Positions 25,625-32,870 of a DNA stretch of 35,640 bases are shown here, piece after piece (positions within the stretch are counted from its first letter, which is position 1; the number at the start of each line of letters is the position of its first letter). Source of the DNA: Cyanobacteria bacterium PR.3.49 (GTDB taxonomy: Bacteria; Cyanobacteriota; Vampirovibrionia; Obscuribacterales; Obscuribacteraceae). A program made the translations under genes and the position numbers. Where the stretch lies: the NCBI GenBank assembly GCA_013997645.1, contig PNKB01000033.1, positions 1 to 35,640 of the forward strand, written 5' to 3'. The notes under the pieces are model-generated. The model saw only the letters and a list, made by a program, of their open reading frames with translations, was not told where the DNA came from and did not search any database.

Positions 25625-26158
25625 TTGAAAAATTCCTACCGCTACGCGCCATACTATTGTGAGGAAAACATCTGGCATCTTTGCCAGGAAGAGGATTTTG
25701 CCGCATTCGAAAGAAAAGTGGTGCTCATCTCCAATGAGACACGTACATGTGCACTCTGGAATCAACGCGCGCGACCAGCAGATAACGAGCCGGTTATCTG
25801 GGACTATCACGTAATTTTGCTGTTCGAAAATGACGGCTGGCAAGTTTATGATCTTGATACCATAATTGGTGCCCCGATACCGCTGGCAGAGTATGTCGAA
25901 TTAACCTTCGACGACGGTGTGATACCAGAGGAGTTTGCCTCTAAGTTTCGCGTAATTGATGCAACTGAATTCGCCACCATCTTCTCTTCAGACCGTTCTC
26001 ACATGCGCACCACCGATGGGCAGTGGCAAGTTCCGCCACCGCCATGGCCGGCGATTGTACATAATGAACAATCTAATTTGATGGAACTGATAGACATGGC
26101 GAATTCAAAAATCGGCACTGTAATGAATTTGTCTCAGTTCAAAGCTTGTTTCGGCTAA
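25625..26158 (+). CDS. NTAQ1-like protein N-terminal glutamine amidohydrolase (WDYHV family)
   Basis: A 177-residue protein closely resembling eukaryotic NTAQ1 (WDYHV1), which deamidates N-terminal Gln of proteins to Glu. Shared blocks in order are YCEENIWHLC, VVLISNETRT..LWNQRARP, the naming motif VIWDYHV, VYDLDT, ASKFRVI, FSSDRSHM.T.DGQW..PPPPWP, and a final LSQFKACFG. The catalytic triad is C12, H62 and D76. An in-frame TGA at 25610-25612 excludes longer forms, so the start is TTG 25625, with GGTGA upstream. Length is slightly shorter than the ~205-residue human enzyme. No ClpS, Aat or Bpt gene is nearby, so a link to bacterial N-degron turnover is inference only. Overlaps the convergent gene by four bases. 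Confidence 0.9.
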   Translation: MKNSYRYAPYYCEENIWHLCQEEDFAAFERKVVLISNETRTCALWNQRARPADNEPVIWDYHVILLFENDGWQVYDLDTIIGAPIPLAEYVELTFDDGVIPEEFASKFRVIDATEFATIFSSDRSHMRTTDGQWQVPPPPWPAIVHNEQSNLMELIDMANSKIGTVMNLSQFKACFG

Positions 26159-26355
26159 TCGTCTCGGATTGGCGATTCGCTCATATCGGGACTGCCGACC
26201 CTATGCTTCATTCGTGCAGGCGAGTATCGCGCGTCATCCTTTTGATTTGCCTGAGACGGAGTCATGAAATTGACGTCTCTACTTTCATTCTCAGTTTTGC
26301 GAGTTCCGTTATCTTCTAGTCTCTCGTCGTTTTCGGGCATTTCATTTTGATTCAT
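26155..26355 (-). CDS. Small hydrophilic, probably disordered protein
   Basis: A 66-residue frame rich in Asp, Glu, Asn, Arg, Ser and Pro, with almost no hydrophobic residues and hence probably unstructured. The case for a real gene is a perfect AGGAGG (26366-26371 on the minus strand) ten bases before ATG 26355. No family is recognised. The stop overlaps that of the NTAQ1-like gene by four bases. A second small minus-strand gene lies 72 bases upstream. Codon-level support cannot be judged at this size. Confidence 0.55.
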   Translation of the reverse strand: MNQNEMPENDERLEDNGTRKTENESRDVNFMTPSQANQKDDARYSPARMKHRVGSPDMSESPIRDD

Positions 26356-26427
26356 GGCGGGTCAGCCTCCTGATTCAAGCTCTCGCCGAAGTCAGACCAA
26401 AATTATCTGCAGATGTTCCGGAAAGAT

Positions 26428-26625
26428 TCATGACTGAACTATCAATGAATTCAACATTGAGCGGAATGAAGACTTCCAGTTCTTTGGTTCAAACTGTTCG
26501 TTTTCGGATTGCTCGGTATTGGGGGAAGTGTCGTAGGCGGTAAAGTCCATACCACCGCAAGTACGGCAAATCTTCCTGATTTCGAGCGTTCTGAACTGGC
26601 ATCGATCGCAAATTCGAATCTTCAT
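26428..26625 (-). CDS. Small zinc-ribbon protein
   Basis: A 65-residue protein with two CxxC knuckles: CDRC near residues 6-9 and CRTC near residues 21-24, followed by GGMDFTAYD. This is a classic four-cysteine zinc ribbon. The remainder is polar and probably flexible. ATG 26625 is chosen over an in-frame GTG at 26637 because GGAG lies nine bases before it. Such mini-ribbons occur as RNA- or protein-binding adaptors; no partner is evident. Confidence 0.65.
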   Translation of the reverse strand: MKIRICDRCQFRTLEIRKICRTCGGMDFTAYDTSPNTEQSENEQFEPKNWKSSFRSMLNSLIVQS

Positions 26626-26757
26626 ATTAATGGGCACTCCGGGACGTTCTTAGAACGACTGTCTGGAGTGCAAATTGTTCCTGATCAGATAGTTAGTCAC
26701 GAGGGAACTAAATGCCGCAAACCCTGGTCTACCAAGCGAACATAAGGATTGTTTATT

Positions 26758-27225
26758 TTGGAAAAGCTAGGACACCGAAAAGGCCTTTCTTCTATCTTGC
26801 TTGTCGTTTCATTACTGGCTGCAGGTCAATCTTGCATGGCTTCAGAACACGACGAACCTCAAAAGAAGAGCAAATTGGGGAAAATTTTCAAGGGAGTAGC
26901 ATCTTTTTATGGGAAGGCCTTTCACGGGAAAAAGACAGCCTCTGGCAAACCTTTCGATATGAATGCGTTTACCTGCGCCCACCCGACCTTGCCGTTTGGA
27001 ACGCCTGTTTTGGTGCAAAACTCCGCCAACGGTGCTCAGTGCCAGGTTATTGTTACTGATCGCGGACCTTACGTGAAGAACCGTTGTATCGACCTGTCGA
27101 AAGCTGCTGCCCGAAAGCTTGGAATTACTGGAGTTGCAAAAGTTATCTGCAAGACAGGTCGTTATGTTGCGAACAGTCTCAAGGATAAAGACTCATCACA
27201 CGCAAAAATTGCAACGCATCAATGA
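26758..27225 (+). CDS. RlpA-like double-psi beta-barrel protein, exported
   Basis: A 155-residue protein with a signal peptide ending near MASEHDE. The RlpA-like/3D double-psi beta-barrel domain reads GVASFYGKAFHGKKTASGK.FD..AFTCAHPTLPFGT.V.V, then VTDRGPYVKNRCIDLSKAAARKLGI. In RlpA this domain is a lytic transglycosylase acting on peptidoglycan lacking stem peptides. The catalytic-type aspartate in VTDRGP and the histidine in CAHPTLPFGT are present. No SPOR domain follows. AAGGA (26744-26748) lies nine bases before TTG 26758, which I prefer to TTG 26749, which directly abuts that site. The expected location is the periplasm. Confidence 0.88.
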   Translation: MEKLGHRKGLSSILLVVSLLAAGQSCMASEHDEPQKKSKLGKIFKGVASFYGKAFHGKKTASGKPFDMNAFTCAHPTLPFGTPVLVQNSANGAQCQVIVTDRGPYVKNRCIDLSKAAARKLGITGVAKVICKTGRYVANSLKDKDSSHAKIATHQ

Positions 27226-27265
27226 GAATTTATATCCAGTCCGAACTTTAAGCACGACCCAATTT

Positions 27266-29323
27266 TTATTTTCGCTTTCTTTTCCAGCAAATCATGTCTC
27301 GCTCTGCTCCCGGGGGATGATTCGGTTCCCAGTCAAAGAAGTACTTCATGACGTGCTTGAAGTCAAAAGTCGTGTTTCTCATTCTCAAATCATTCACGTT
27401 GGTTAGTTTTGACACCGCCTGTGCCACCGAATCGGGCAATCCTCCTTTTATGATTGCCAGCGTGTCTAAGCGATTGCATTTGCTGATGATGTGTACGTCG
27501 TCAGCATTCATCCTGCATTCAATGACTAATGTTTTTAAGTTTGAGCTGTGAGTCAATTGCTCGAGAATTTCTGTGACTGGAATGCCGGCCACCAACACCG
27601 CTGAAACATCCTGAAAAATGCCGCTATTTCTCCACGCTCCGGGCGGTGCTTGAGCCTTATACAGCTCCAATGCCTTTGGTCTCAAAAGGCTAAGCGACTT
27701 TGCAATTGATGGTGTAATGTAAAATTTGTCTATCAAGACGCCCTTGATGTTCGTCCAGGTCACAGCAGTTGCGAAAAACTGATCGAACCCGTCATCGACG
27801 AGTTTTTTCTCTTTCGGCGAGTAATTAGCATAAAGCGCATCGGTGTTGGGACCGGTAAAACTAATTCCGTTGAAAAGATCAGGCGGTATTTTCTTGTAAA
27901 TCGATGCGTTTGTCAGGGCATAAGTGTCTTGGTCTGCATCAATGGCAAGTCGCTTAAATCCGCGCCTTGGTAAGATTACTTTTCCTTTCGCGACCTGAGC
28001 CACCTTATAGCCGTTGTGCTTCTGGTACTCGACTTTTCCTATTGGATATTCAGGAAAATTGACTTCAATCGCTGTTGCACTGATCGGGATTGCTGTGATC
28101 TTGCCAGACTTTTCAAAAGCTTTCTTCGCTCGAATATGTTCTTCTTTGCCTGCTGAAAAAAGTTCGTCGTGAAATTCGTTGATACCTTCTTTTATTTGAA
28201 CTTTGGGCTCTTCTTTTGGAGCACCGAATCTAAAACCACGGTCGACGAAAAGAGTCGCAAGAATCGAGACCGACATTGTCGCCAAAATTAAACCAGTCAA
28301 TTGCAGGTGCGTTAGAATAATTGCGCCAGCCCTGTCCTTGCGAATGCTATCTTTTCCGACTGATTTAGCTTCGGCTGCAGGCTCATCCTGCGTACTTGGA
28401 ATGGAACTGCATATTCGGAACAATTCTTGTGTTACTGCGCCAATATCAGCGTACCGATCTCCTGCCTGCTTGGCGAGCATTTTTGCTACCATCTTTTCCA
28501 ATTCTTCAGGAAACTCTTCACCAAGTGCAGCTTCTTTCAGAGTTGGTGGAGCTTCGGTGACGTGCAGCATCATGGTGCGCAGCGCGTTAGAACTAACAAG
28601 TGGCGGAGTGCCTGTTAGAGACTCAAATAAAACGCAACCCAGTGAGTAAATGTCGCAGCGTTGATCGATAGATTCTCCCGAGCACTGCTCCGGGCTCATG
28701 TAATACGGGCTGCCAAAAATCTCGCCGGTTTGCGTTAGTGCTTGCATCTCGTTGCGGTCAGAATTGACGATTTTAGCGATACCAAAATCGAGAATTTTGA
28801 CGCTTCCTTCGCGCTTGATGTTTGTATCATCGACAATCATGATGTTTGCCGGTTTGATGTCGCGGTGAACAATCTGTCGTTCATGCGCGTGCGCGAGTCC
28901 GAAGCAAAGCTGCGCAAAAATTGCGCCTACTTCTTCGATTTGCAATCGCCCACGCTCTTTGATCAACCCTTGCAGCGTTTTTCCCTGAACAAAGTCCATT
29001 ACAAGAAACGGGCGCCCATCTTCTAAGACACCAAAATCATGGACTTTCACAAGATTGGGATGTTGCAGTGAAAATGCCGCTTTTGCTTCGGTTTGAAAGC
29101 GCTTCGATGCGTTTGCGTCCTCAAGATGCTTTGTGTCTAGAGTCTTGAGCGCCATTTCGATATTAAGAAGAATATGGCGAACGCGATAAACGGTACCCAT
29201 ACCGCCTCTGCCCAGCAGCGAGATTACTTCGTACTTGCCGGCGACCATTTGACCTGCTTCAAATTGATCGGTCGCAGCGCGATCTGCCTGGTTGTTTCGA
29301 CTGAGGGTTATGTCGGGGTCCAT
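27266..29323 (-). CDS. Transmembrane Ser/Thr protein kinase with divergent extracytoplasmic domain
   Basis: A 685-residue Hanks-type kinase with the same overall plan as the one at 15962-18286 but no N-terminal zinc ribbon. The kinase core (about 30-310) has GRGGMG (38-43), K60 in MALK, E79, HRDIKPAN (catalytic D155), DFG (179-181) and YYMSPEQC. A membrane helix lies at about 338-360. The external part is unlike the other kinase until about residue 560, where a few degenerate leucine-rich repeats appear (LKTLVIE, LDTLAIIKGGLP, VNDLRMRNTT). ATG 29323 is the natural start, without a strong ribosome-binding site. Together the two kinases suggest a family of receptor-like kinases sensing different signals. 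The targets are unknown. Confidence 0.93.
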   Translation of the reverse strand: MDPDITLSRNNQADRAATDQFEAGQMVAGKYEVISLLGRGGMGTVYRVRHILLNIEMALKTLDTKHLEDANASKRFQTEAKAAFSLQHPNLVKVHDFGVLEDGRPFLVMDFVQGKTLQGLIKERGRLQIEEVGAIFAQLCFGLAHAHERQIVHRDIKPANIMIVDDTNIKREGSVKILDFGIAKIVNSDRNEMQALTQTGEIFGSPYYMSPEQCSGESIDQRCDIYSLGCVLFESLTGTPPLVSSNALRTMMLHVTEAPPTLKEAALGEEFPEELEKMVAKMLAKQAGDRYADIGAVTQELFRICSSIPSTQDEPAAEAKSVGKDSIRKDRAGAIILTHLQLTGLILATMSVSILATLFVDRGFRFGAPKEEPKVQIKEGINEFHDELFSAGKEEHIRAKKAFEKSGKITAIPISATAIEVNFPEYPIGKVEYQKHNGYKVAQVAKGKVILPRRGFKRLAIDADQDTYALTNASIYKKIPPDLFNGISFTGPNTDALYANYSPKEKKLVDDGFDQFFATAVTWTNIKGVLIDKFYITPSIAKSLSLLRPKALELYKAQAPPGAWRNSGIFQDVSAVLVAGIPVTEILEQLTHSSNLKTLVIECRMNADDVHIISKCNRLDTLAIIKGGLPDSVAQAVSKLTNVNDLRMRNTTFDFKHVMKYFFDWEPNHPPGAERDMICWKRKRK

Positions 29324-29468
29324 TTTTGCCCGTACTTATAGTTATTTGGCTGCTGTGCGATTTGGTCTGAATTCGCTAAACTCAACCAAAGCATACTAGA
29401 ATTGGAGCTTTTCGAAAACTGAAAATTTCGTCGAGAAATCGTAGAATTGGGCGGAGGGCTTGGATAGA

Positions 29469-30548
29469 GTGAATTTCACATTCTCAAGAAATCCGATGAT
29501 TGGCATGGCTGGTTCTGTAGCTATCGTTGTTGCAGGCTTGACTGCTGCTCCCTTGTGCGCGCAGGGATTACCTTATGAATCTTGCCATATCAAGATGGGC
29601 GAACAACGAGCGTTTGTTGCTGAACTTCTTTCGACGCTTAGATTTCCACATTGTGCTGTTAGAAAGTGGATCTTGTTTGTGCCTTCGGCTCCCACTTTGC
29701 CTGGTCAAGGAGGTGCGCGATCTGCACTCGGATTCGAGAAATTGAAAAGTGAAGTATCCACTATTTCCGACTTGCGATTCGGGGAAAGGCAACTTTTGCG
29801 AGGTGTGGTTACAGATAATAATGATCCGCACCAGCTGACATTCAAGACCAATTATCAAGTTACACTGAGTGCGCGCCAGCTCGTTGATGGAGCATCCAGC
29901 GAACGCGTCACACCACTTACATCTGAAGAAAGGCAAAGGTATCTTGCTCAAAGCGAGACGTTAAGATTCGAAGACCCGATTTTTCAGAGTTGGCTGGATG
30001 CAAAAGGATTGCGAAGGAAACAAGACTCTGATTTGAAATTCGCATGGCGAGCTTTTCGAACAATTAGAGGGATGTACAGCTACAAATATTCTGCCAAACA
30101 AGATAGACGTATTCAGAAACTTTGCGAAGATAACTCGACCGATTGTGGTGGGCTGTCCTGGCTGTTTGTCGGAGTGCTACGCGCCAATGGGATTCCTGCA
30201 CGCAGTTTGGTTGGGCGATGGGCCGAATCAGGTGACGAATCCGGTGTTTCTTTTGGAAATGCTCACGTGAAATCAGAGTTTTATGCCGCGAATGTTGGTT
30301 GGATTCCGATCGAACTTTCCGGTGCAGTGGAGCACAAAGAGCGTGACTCAATCCTCTACTTTGGCAAAGATAGCGGTAATTTCATAACCTTTCACGTAGA
30401 TCCTGATTTTGAATTAGACACTTTGGATTTTGGAAAACGCGCTGTGAGAAATTTGCAGAGTCCGGCAGTTTGGGTAGCAGGAAGCGGCAATCTCAAGGAT
30501 TCGTCTGAGACTGAGGCTTGGAGCGTAAAGAACATTCCTGCCTATTAA
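29469..30548 (+). CDS. Secreted transglutaminase-like protein
   Basis: A 359-residue protein with a signal peptide (AIVVAGLTAAPLCAQG). A transglutaminase/cysteine-protease-fold core lies in the C-terminal half. The cysteine is in STDCGGLSWLFVGVLRANGI (C226) and the histidine in NAHVKSEFYAANVGW (H266). The acidic residue position reads PIELS (E282), where the family normally has Asp. In bacteria such proteins are usually amidases or proteases rather than crosslinking enzymes. GGAGGG (29453-29458) lies ten bases before GTG 29469, preferred over a TTG at 29460 that abuts it. The gene is divergent from the kinase at 27266-29323, and its stop overlaps that of the next convergent gene. Confidence 0.85.
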   Translation: MNFTFSRNPMIGMAGSVAIVVAGLTAAPLCAQGLPYESCHIKMGEQRAFVAELLSTLRFPHCAVRKWILFVPSAPTLPGQGGARSALGFEKLKSEVSTISDLRFGERQLLRGVVTDNNDPHQLTFKTNYQVTLSARQLVDGASSERVTPLTSEERQRYLAQSETLRFEDPIFQSWLDAKGLRRKQDSDLKFAWRAFRTIRGMYSYKYSAKQDRRIQKLCEDNSTDCGGLSWLFVGVLRANGIPARSLVGRWAESGDESGVSFGNAHVKSEFYAANVGWIPIELSGAVEHKERDSILYFGKDSGNFITFHVDPDFELDTLDFGKRAVRNLQSPAVWVAGSGNLKDSSETEAWSVKNIPAY

Positions 30549-31438
30549 GGGCTTTTTCCAGCCTTATCACTGGGTGAGGATGCAGCTTCCCGGGTCAATT
30601 CCACCGCTCGGTGTGACGCGTCAATATAAGCACCGAGCTTTTTCTGAATAGATTTTTCAAGTTGTGCGCGATCTGCCTCTGCGAGCAGTTTGTATTCCGC
30701 ATCAGTCTTTTTAACAGCCAAAGGAGAAACTTTCTCCATATCGATACCATTTACTGATGTTGTTGTGCGAATCAGGACGAATGTATCGTCACCGCTGGTA
30801 ATACTACCTAAGACTTTGACGGATTTGAGCTCAGGGTCGATTTTTATCTCTGCACCAGGCTGTGCAAATTGAGTTTTGAGCATTTGCATCATTTTGTCTA
30901 TATCGCTAGTGAGCAGCATGCCCCAAGTGGTTCCTTCCTTCCGAAGGCTCACAACGCTTGTCTGTGTCAACGCCTCGGGAATCGTCAGAACATAGATGCA
31001 GTGAGCAAGATCGTCGCCTTCCTTCACTACCCCGAGCGTTTTGATTGTCGCTTTTGAATAGAGTTCGAGCACTTCGGGTGTGAATTGCTTTTTCATTAAT
31101 CTAACAAGAAACTCTTGCGGCGGCAGCTCGTCCAAAGTTTTTCTGTCCGGTGCTTGAAACAGTCCGACAATCTGATCTTCTTGCCCTTTGGTTTTAGCCA
31201 TGTCGGCGATGATCAACAGCGACTTTTTGAAACGGTCCAGGTCGCTCGGCAGCATTAACTTGGCGAATTCATCAGCTTTGCCAACCTTCATGGCTGCGAA
31301 CGACTTTTCACTTATGCTTTGCGGCGTGTCTTCTGCGTCTGCGCAAAATCCTGGCAAGGAAAACAGCGATAGGGAGCCGCAAATCGATGCTGCCAAAAGT
31401 AGTTTGTTGAAGGTCTTTCTAGCTGTTTGGTTGGTCAT
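30545..31438 (-). CDS. Secreted protein of unknown function
   Basis: A 297-residue protein with a signal peptide (LLLAASICGSLSLFSLPGFCADA). The mature part begins with a helical segment (ISEKSFAAMKVGKADEFAKLM) reminiscent of NTF2-like or DUF4878-type folds. A beta-rich core follows (HCIYVLTIP, TFVLIRTTTSVNG). I cannot assign a family. GGAG seven bases before ATG 31438 fixes the start over a longer in-frame version. A perfect TATAAT on the minus strand lies about 50 bases upstream, between the gene and the tRNA array. Tail-to-tail four-base overlap with the transglutaminase-like gene. Confidence 0.75.
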   Translation of the reverse strand: MTNQTARKTFNKLLLAASICGSLSLFSLPGFCADAEDTPQSISEKSFAAMKVGKADEFAKLMLPSDLDRFKKSLLIIADMAKTKGQEDQIVGLFQAPDRKTLDELPPQEFLVRLMKKQFTPEVLELYSKATIKTLGVVKEGDDLAHCIYVLTIPEALTQTSVVSLRKEGTTWGMLLTSDIDKMMQMLKTQFAQPGAEIKIDPELKSVKVLGSITSGDDTFVLIRTTTSVNGIDMEKVSPLAVKKTDAEYKLLAEADRAQLEKSIQKKLGAYIDASHRAVELTREAASSPSDKAGKSP

Positions 31439-31486
31439 GTCTCGACTCCAGATCGTCAATAGGTTGGTTGTGCCGCCAGGCAAGGC

Positions 31487-31492
31487 ATTATA
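31487..31492 (-). promoter_or_regulatory. Candidate -10 element for the secreted protein at 30545-31438
   Basis: On the minus strand this hexamer reads TATAAT exactly and lies about 50 bases before the start codon at 31438. No good -35 hexamer is found 16-18 bases upstream, so the promoter call is tentative. Read-through from the upstream tRNA array is also possible. Confidence 0.35.
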
Positions 31493-31521
31493 CCGCTATA
31501 GGACTGAAGAGATCTTAAGTA

Positions 31522-31594
31522 TGCCAACGACTGGGATTGCACCAGTTTCTCGCCGTCTTCAGCGGCACGTGTTAACTATAATCACCACATTGGC
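31522..31594 (-). tRNA. tRNA-Phe(GAA) with A18/G55 elbow
   Basis: A 73-base cloverleaf with all stems paired. The acceptor GCCAATG/CGTTGGC has one wobble. The D-stem is three pairs (GTG/CAC), the anticodon stem is TGCCG/CGGCG around loop CTGAAGA (anticodon GAA), and the T-stem is ACTGG/CCAGT. The T-loop is TGCAATC instead of TTCNANY, and the D-loop has AG where GG is expected. Discriminator A; no CCA is encoded. It lies one base from the tRNA-Trp gene. Confidence 0.75.
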
Positions 31595-31595
31595 A

Positions 31596-31669
31596 TGGCG
31601 CGCCGACCTCGATTCGAACGAGGACGATCAATTTTGGAGATTGAGCGGCTACCGTTACCTCATCGACGC
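31596..31669 (-). tRNA. tRNA-Trp(CCA)
   Basis: Acceptor GCGTCGA/TCGGCGC (one wobble), anticodon stem TCAAT/ATTGA with loop CTCCAAA (anticodon CCA), T-stem CCTCG/CGAGG with normal loop TTCGAAT, and D-loop AACGGTA with normal GG. Discriminator G and an encoded CCA end (complement at 31596-31598). One base separates it from tRNA genes on both sides. Confidence 0.9.
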
Positions 31670-31670
31670 A

Positions 31671-31746
31671 TGGAGCACACGAGCCGATTTGCACGGCTGC
31701 GTAGCGGGGTTGCAATCCGCCGGCTTGCTGTCTTGCCTACGTGTGC
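31671..31746 (-). tRNA. tRNA-Cys(GCA) with A18/G55 elbow
   Basis: Acceptor GCACACG/CGTGTGC (seven pairs), D-stem GGC/GCC, anticodon stem GCGGA/CCCGC with one mismatch next to loop TTGCAAC (anticodon GCA), and T-stem AGCCG/CGGCT. The T-loop is TGCAAAT (G at position 55) and the D-loop AGACAGCA has A18 G19. The discriminator is T (U73, as usual for tRNA-Cys) and CCA is encoded. One base separates it from the neighbours. Confidence 0.8.
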
Positions 31747-31747
31747 A

Positions 31748-31823
31748 TGGAGCCGTCAGCAGGAATCGAACCCGCAACCGATCGCTTACAAGGCGATTGC
31801 TCTACCAATTGAGCTATAACGGC
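31748..31823 (-). tRNA. tRNA-Thr(TGT)
   Basis: Acceptor GCCGTTA/TGACGGC (one wobble), D-stem GCTC/GAGC with loop AATTGGTA, anticodon stem ATCGC/GCGAT with loop CTTGTAA (anticodon TGT), and T-stem TGCGG/CCTGC (one wobble) with loop GTTCGATT-type TTC. Discriminator T with encoded CCA. A fully conventional tRNA. Confidence 0.95.
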
Positions 31824-31828
31824 AAATC

Positions 31829-31900
31829 TGGAGGCAGTAGGAATCGAACCCACATCGAACCGGTTAAAAGCCGGATACATAACCACTCTGCCATGCCTCC
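31829..31900 (-). tRNA. tRNA-Lys(TTT)
   Basis: Acceptor GGAGGCA/TGCCTCC (seven pairs), anticodon loop CTTTTAA (anticodon TTT) on stem TCCGG/CCGGT with a T-T mismatch at the outer pair, and T-stem GTGGG/CCTAC with loop TTCGATT. The D-loop AGTGGTTA contains GG. Discriminator A; CCA is not encoded, unlike the next three genes. It is the first gene of the five-gene array in the direction of transcription. Confidence 0.88.
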
Positions 31901-32017
31901 ACTGGTTATTTTTCTTGATGGCAGCCGATAATGGAAAAACACATAAGCGGGTATACTTTAGCCAAGCGCCGCACGGTGAACAAATAATCCGAAGCTTTGT
32001 GATTGGGCCGGCTGTCT

Positions 32018-32644
32018 ATGCTTTTCGAAACCGACATTCAAGATTTTGTAAAGCCAGAGTTGGCGCATGACGAGCAGCTAGTCACGGTCAGTTGGAAAAA
32101 ACGCTCCAGCAATGTGCGCATTCGTGAGGCATTGCAGGGCTGCGCGGCACTCTTCTTCTTCATATTCCTGATTGTCATGGTTCACTCGACTAAGGGAGGG
32201 CATGCCCTTCCTCTGGTGGAGCGGCTGGTTGGTGCCGCTGCCATGTTTGCAGTTTTTTCGCTTATATTTCTCATTTATTGCTTCTATTTGTATTGGACAT
32301 CAGATCGACGTTTGATCGCTGTCACCAATCAAAGAATCATTCTGTATGACTTTCGAGACAAGATTGAACATCTAAAGGCTAGCGATCTCTCGAGCCGCAA
32401 GCTGCGTTGTCGGCGGGAGTTTTCTCTTTCCTCCCTGAAGTCTGCGCGCTTGCTTCCGCAGAAGGACGGCAGCGGCCTGCTCATAGTTGAGGTCTATGCC
32501 GATCACACTTCGAAGCATCAGTCTCGCCCTTCGGATCAACTTCAATTGGAAGTCAGTGATTTCAATGCTGTCAAAGCTGCCATTCCTAATTGTAGGGTTG
32601 AACCGCTCGGAACATTTCCGAAGATTGAAAACAAAAGTAGGTGA
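32018..32644 (+). CDS. Membrane protein with two helices and a bacterial PH-like domain
   Basis: A 208-residue protein with two hydrophobic helices (about residues 40-60 and 70-95). A cytoplasmic segment beginning TSDRRLIAVTNQRIILYDFR follows, which matches the pattern of bacterial PH-like (bPH2/YdbT-type) domains, where 'T.RRLI.T.RRI..Y' follows the second helix. The function of these domains is not established. ATG 32018 is preferred to an in-frame TTG at 32003, but no good ribosome-binding site is seen for either. The gene lies on the plus strand between two minus-strand tRNA groups. Confidence 0.72.
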   Translation: MLFETDIQDFVKPELAHDEQLVTVSWKKRSSNVRIREALQGCAALFFFIFLIVMVHSTKGGHALPLVERLVGAAAMFAVFSLIFLIYCFYLYWTSDRRLIAVTNQRIILYDFRDKIEHLKASDLSSRKLRCRREFSLSSLKSARLLPQKDGSGLLIVEVYADHTSKHQSRPSDQLQLEVSDFNAVKAAIPNCRVEPLGTFPKIENKSR

Positions 32645-32658
32645 CACCATTGGGTAAA

Positions 32659-32734
32659 TGGAGCCCTCGCCAGGTTTTGAACCTGGAACCTTCTGGTCCG
32701 TAGCCAGATGCTCTATCCGTTGAGCTACGAGGGC
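32659..32734 (-). tRNA. tRNA-Arg(ACG)
   Basis: Acceptor GCCCTCG/CGAGGGC, D-stem GCTC/GAGC with loop AACGGATA, anticodon stem TCTGG/CCAGA with loop CTACGGA (anticodon ACG, read as ICG after deamination), and T-stem CCAGG/CCTGG with loop TTCAAAA. Discriminator T and encoded CCA. Conventional, and last of the three-gene group. Confidence 0.95.
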
Positions 32735-32796
32735 AGGGCCGGAGAGAGCGCTCAGCGCATCAATCCGGGTTTCTCGGCGGCCGCCGTAGAAATGAG

Positions 32797-32867
32797 AGCC
32801 TGCCATCGGAATCGAACCGATATTTCCGCCGTGGCGCGACGGAGTTCTGCCACTGAACCAGGCAGGC
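32797..32867 (-). tRNA. tRNA-Gly(GCC) with C33
   Basis: Acceptor GCCTGCC/GGCAGGC, D-stem GTTC/GAAC with loop AGTGGCA, anticodon stem CCGTC/GGCGG (one wobble), and T-stem ATCGG/CCGAT with loop TTCGATT. The anticodon loop is GCGCCAC: anticodon GCC, but position 33, nearly always U, is C, and position 32 is G. Discriminator T (U73, usual for bacterial tRNA-Gly); CCA is not encoded. The changed U-turn makes normal ribosomal use uncertain. Confidence 0.75.
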
Positions 32868-32870
32868 AAA

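Noticed and set aside
31188-31931. Plus-strand frames crossing the tRNA array
   Set aside because: They run through five tRNA genes on the opposite strand and carry no protein motif; coding is implausible.
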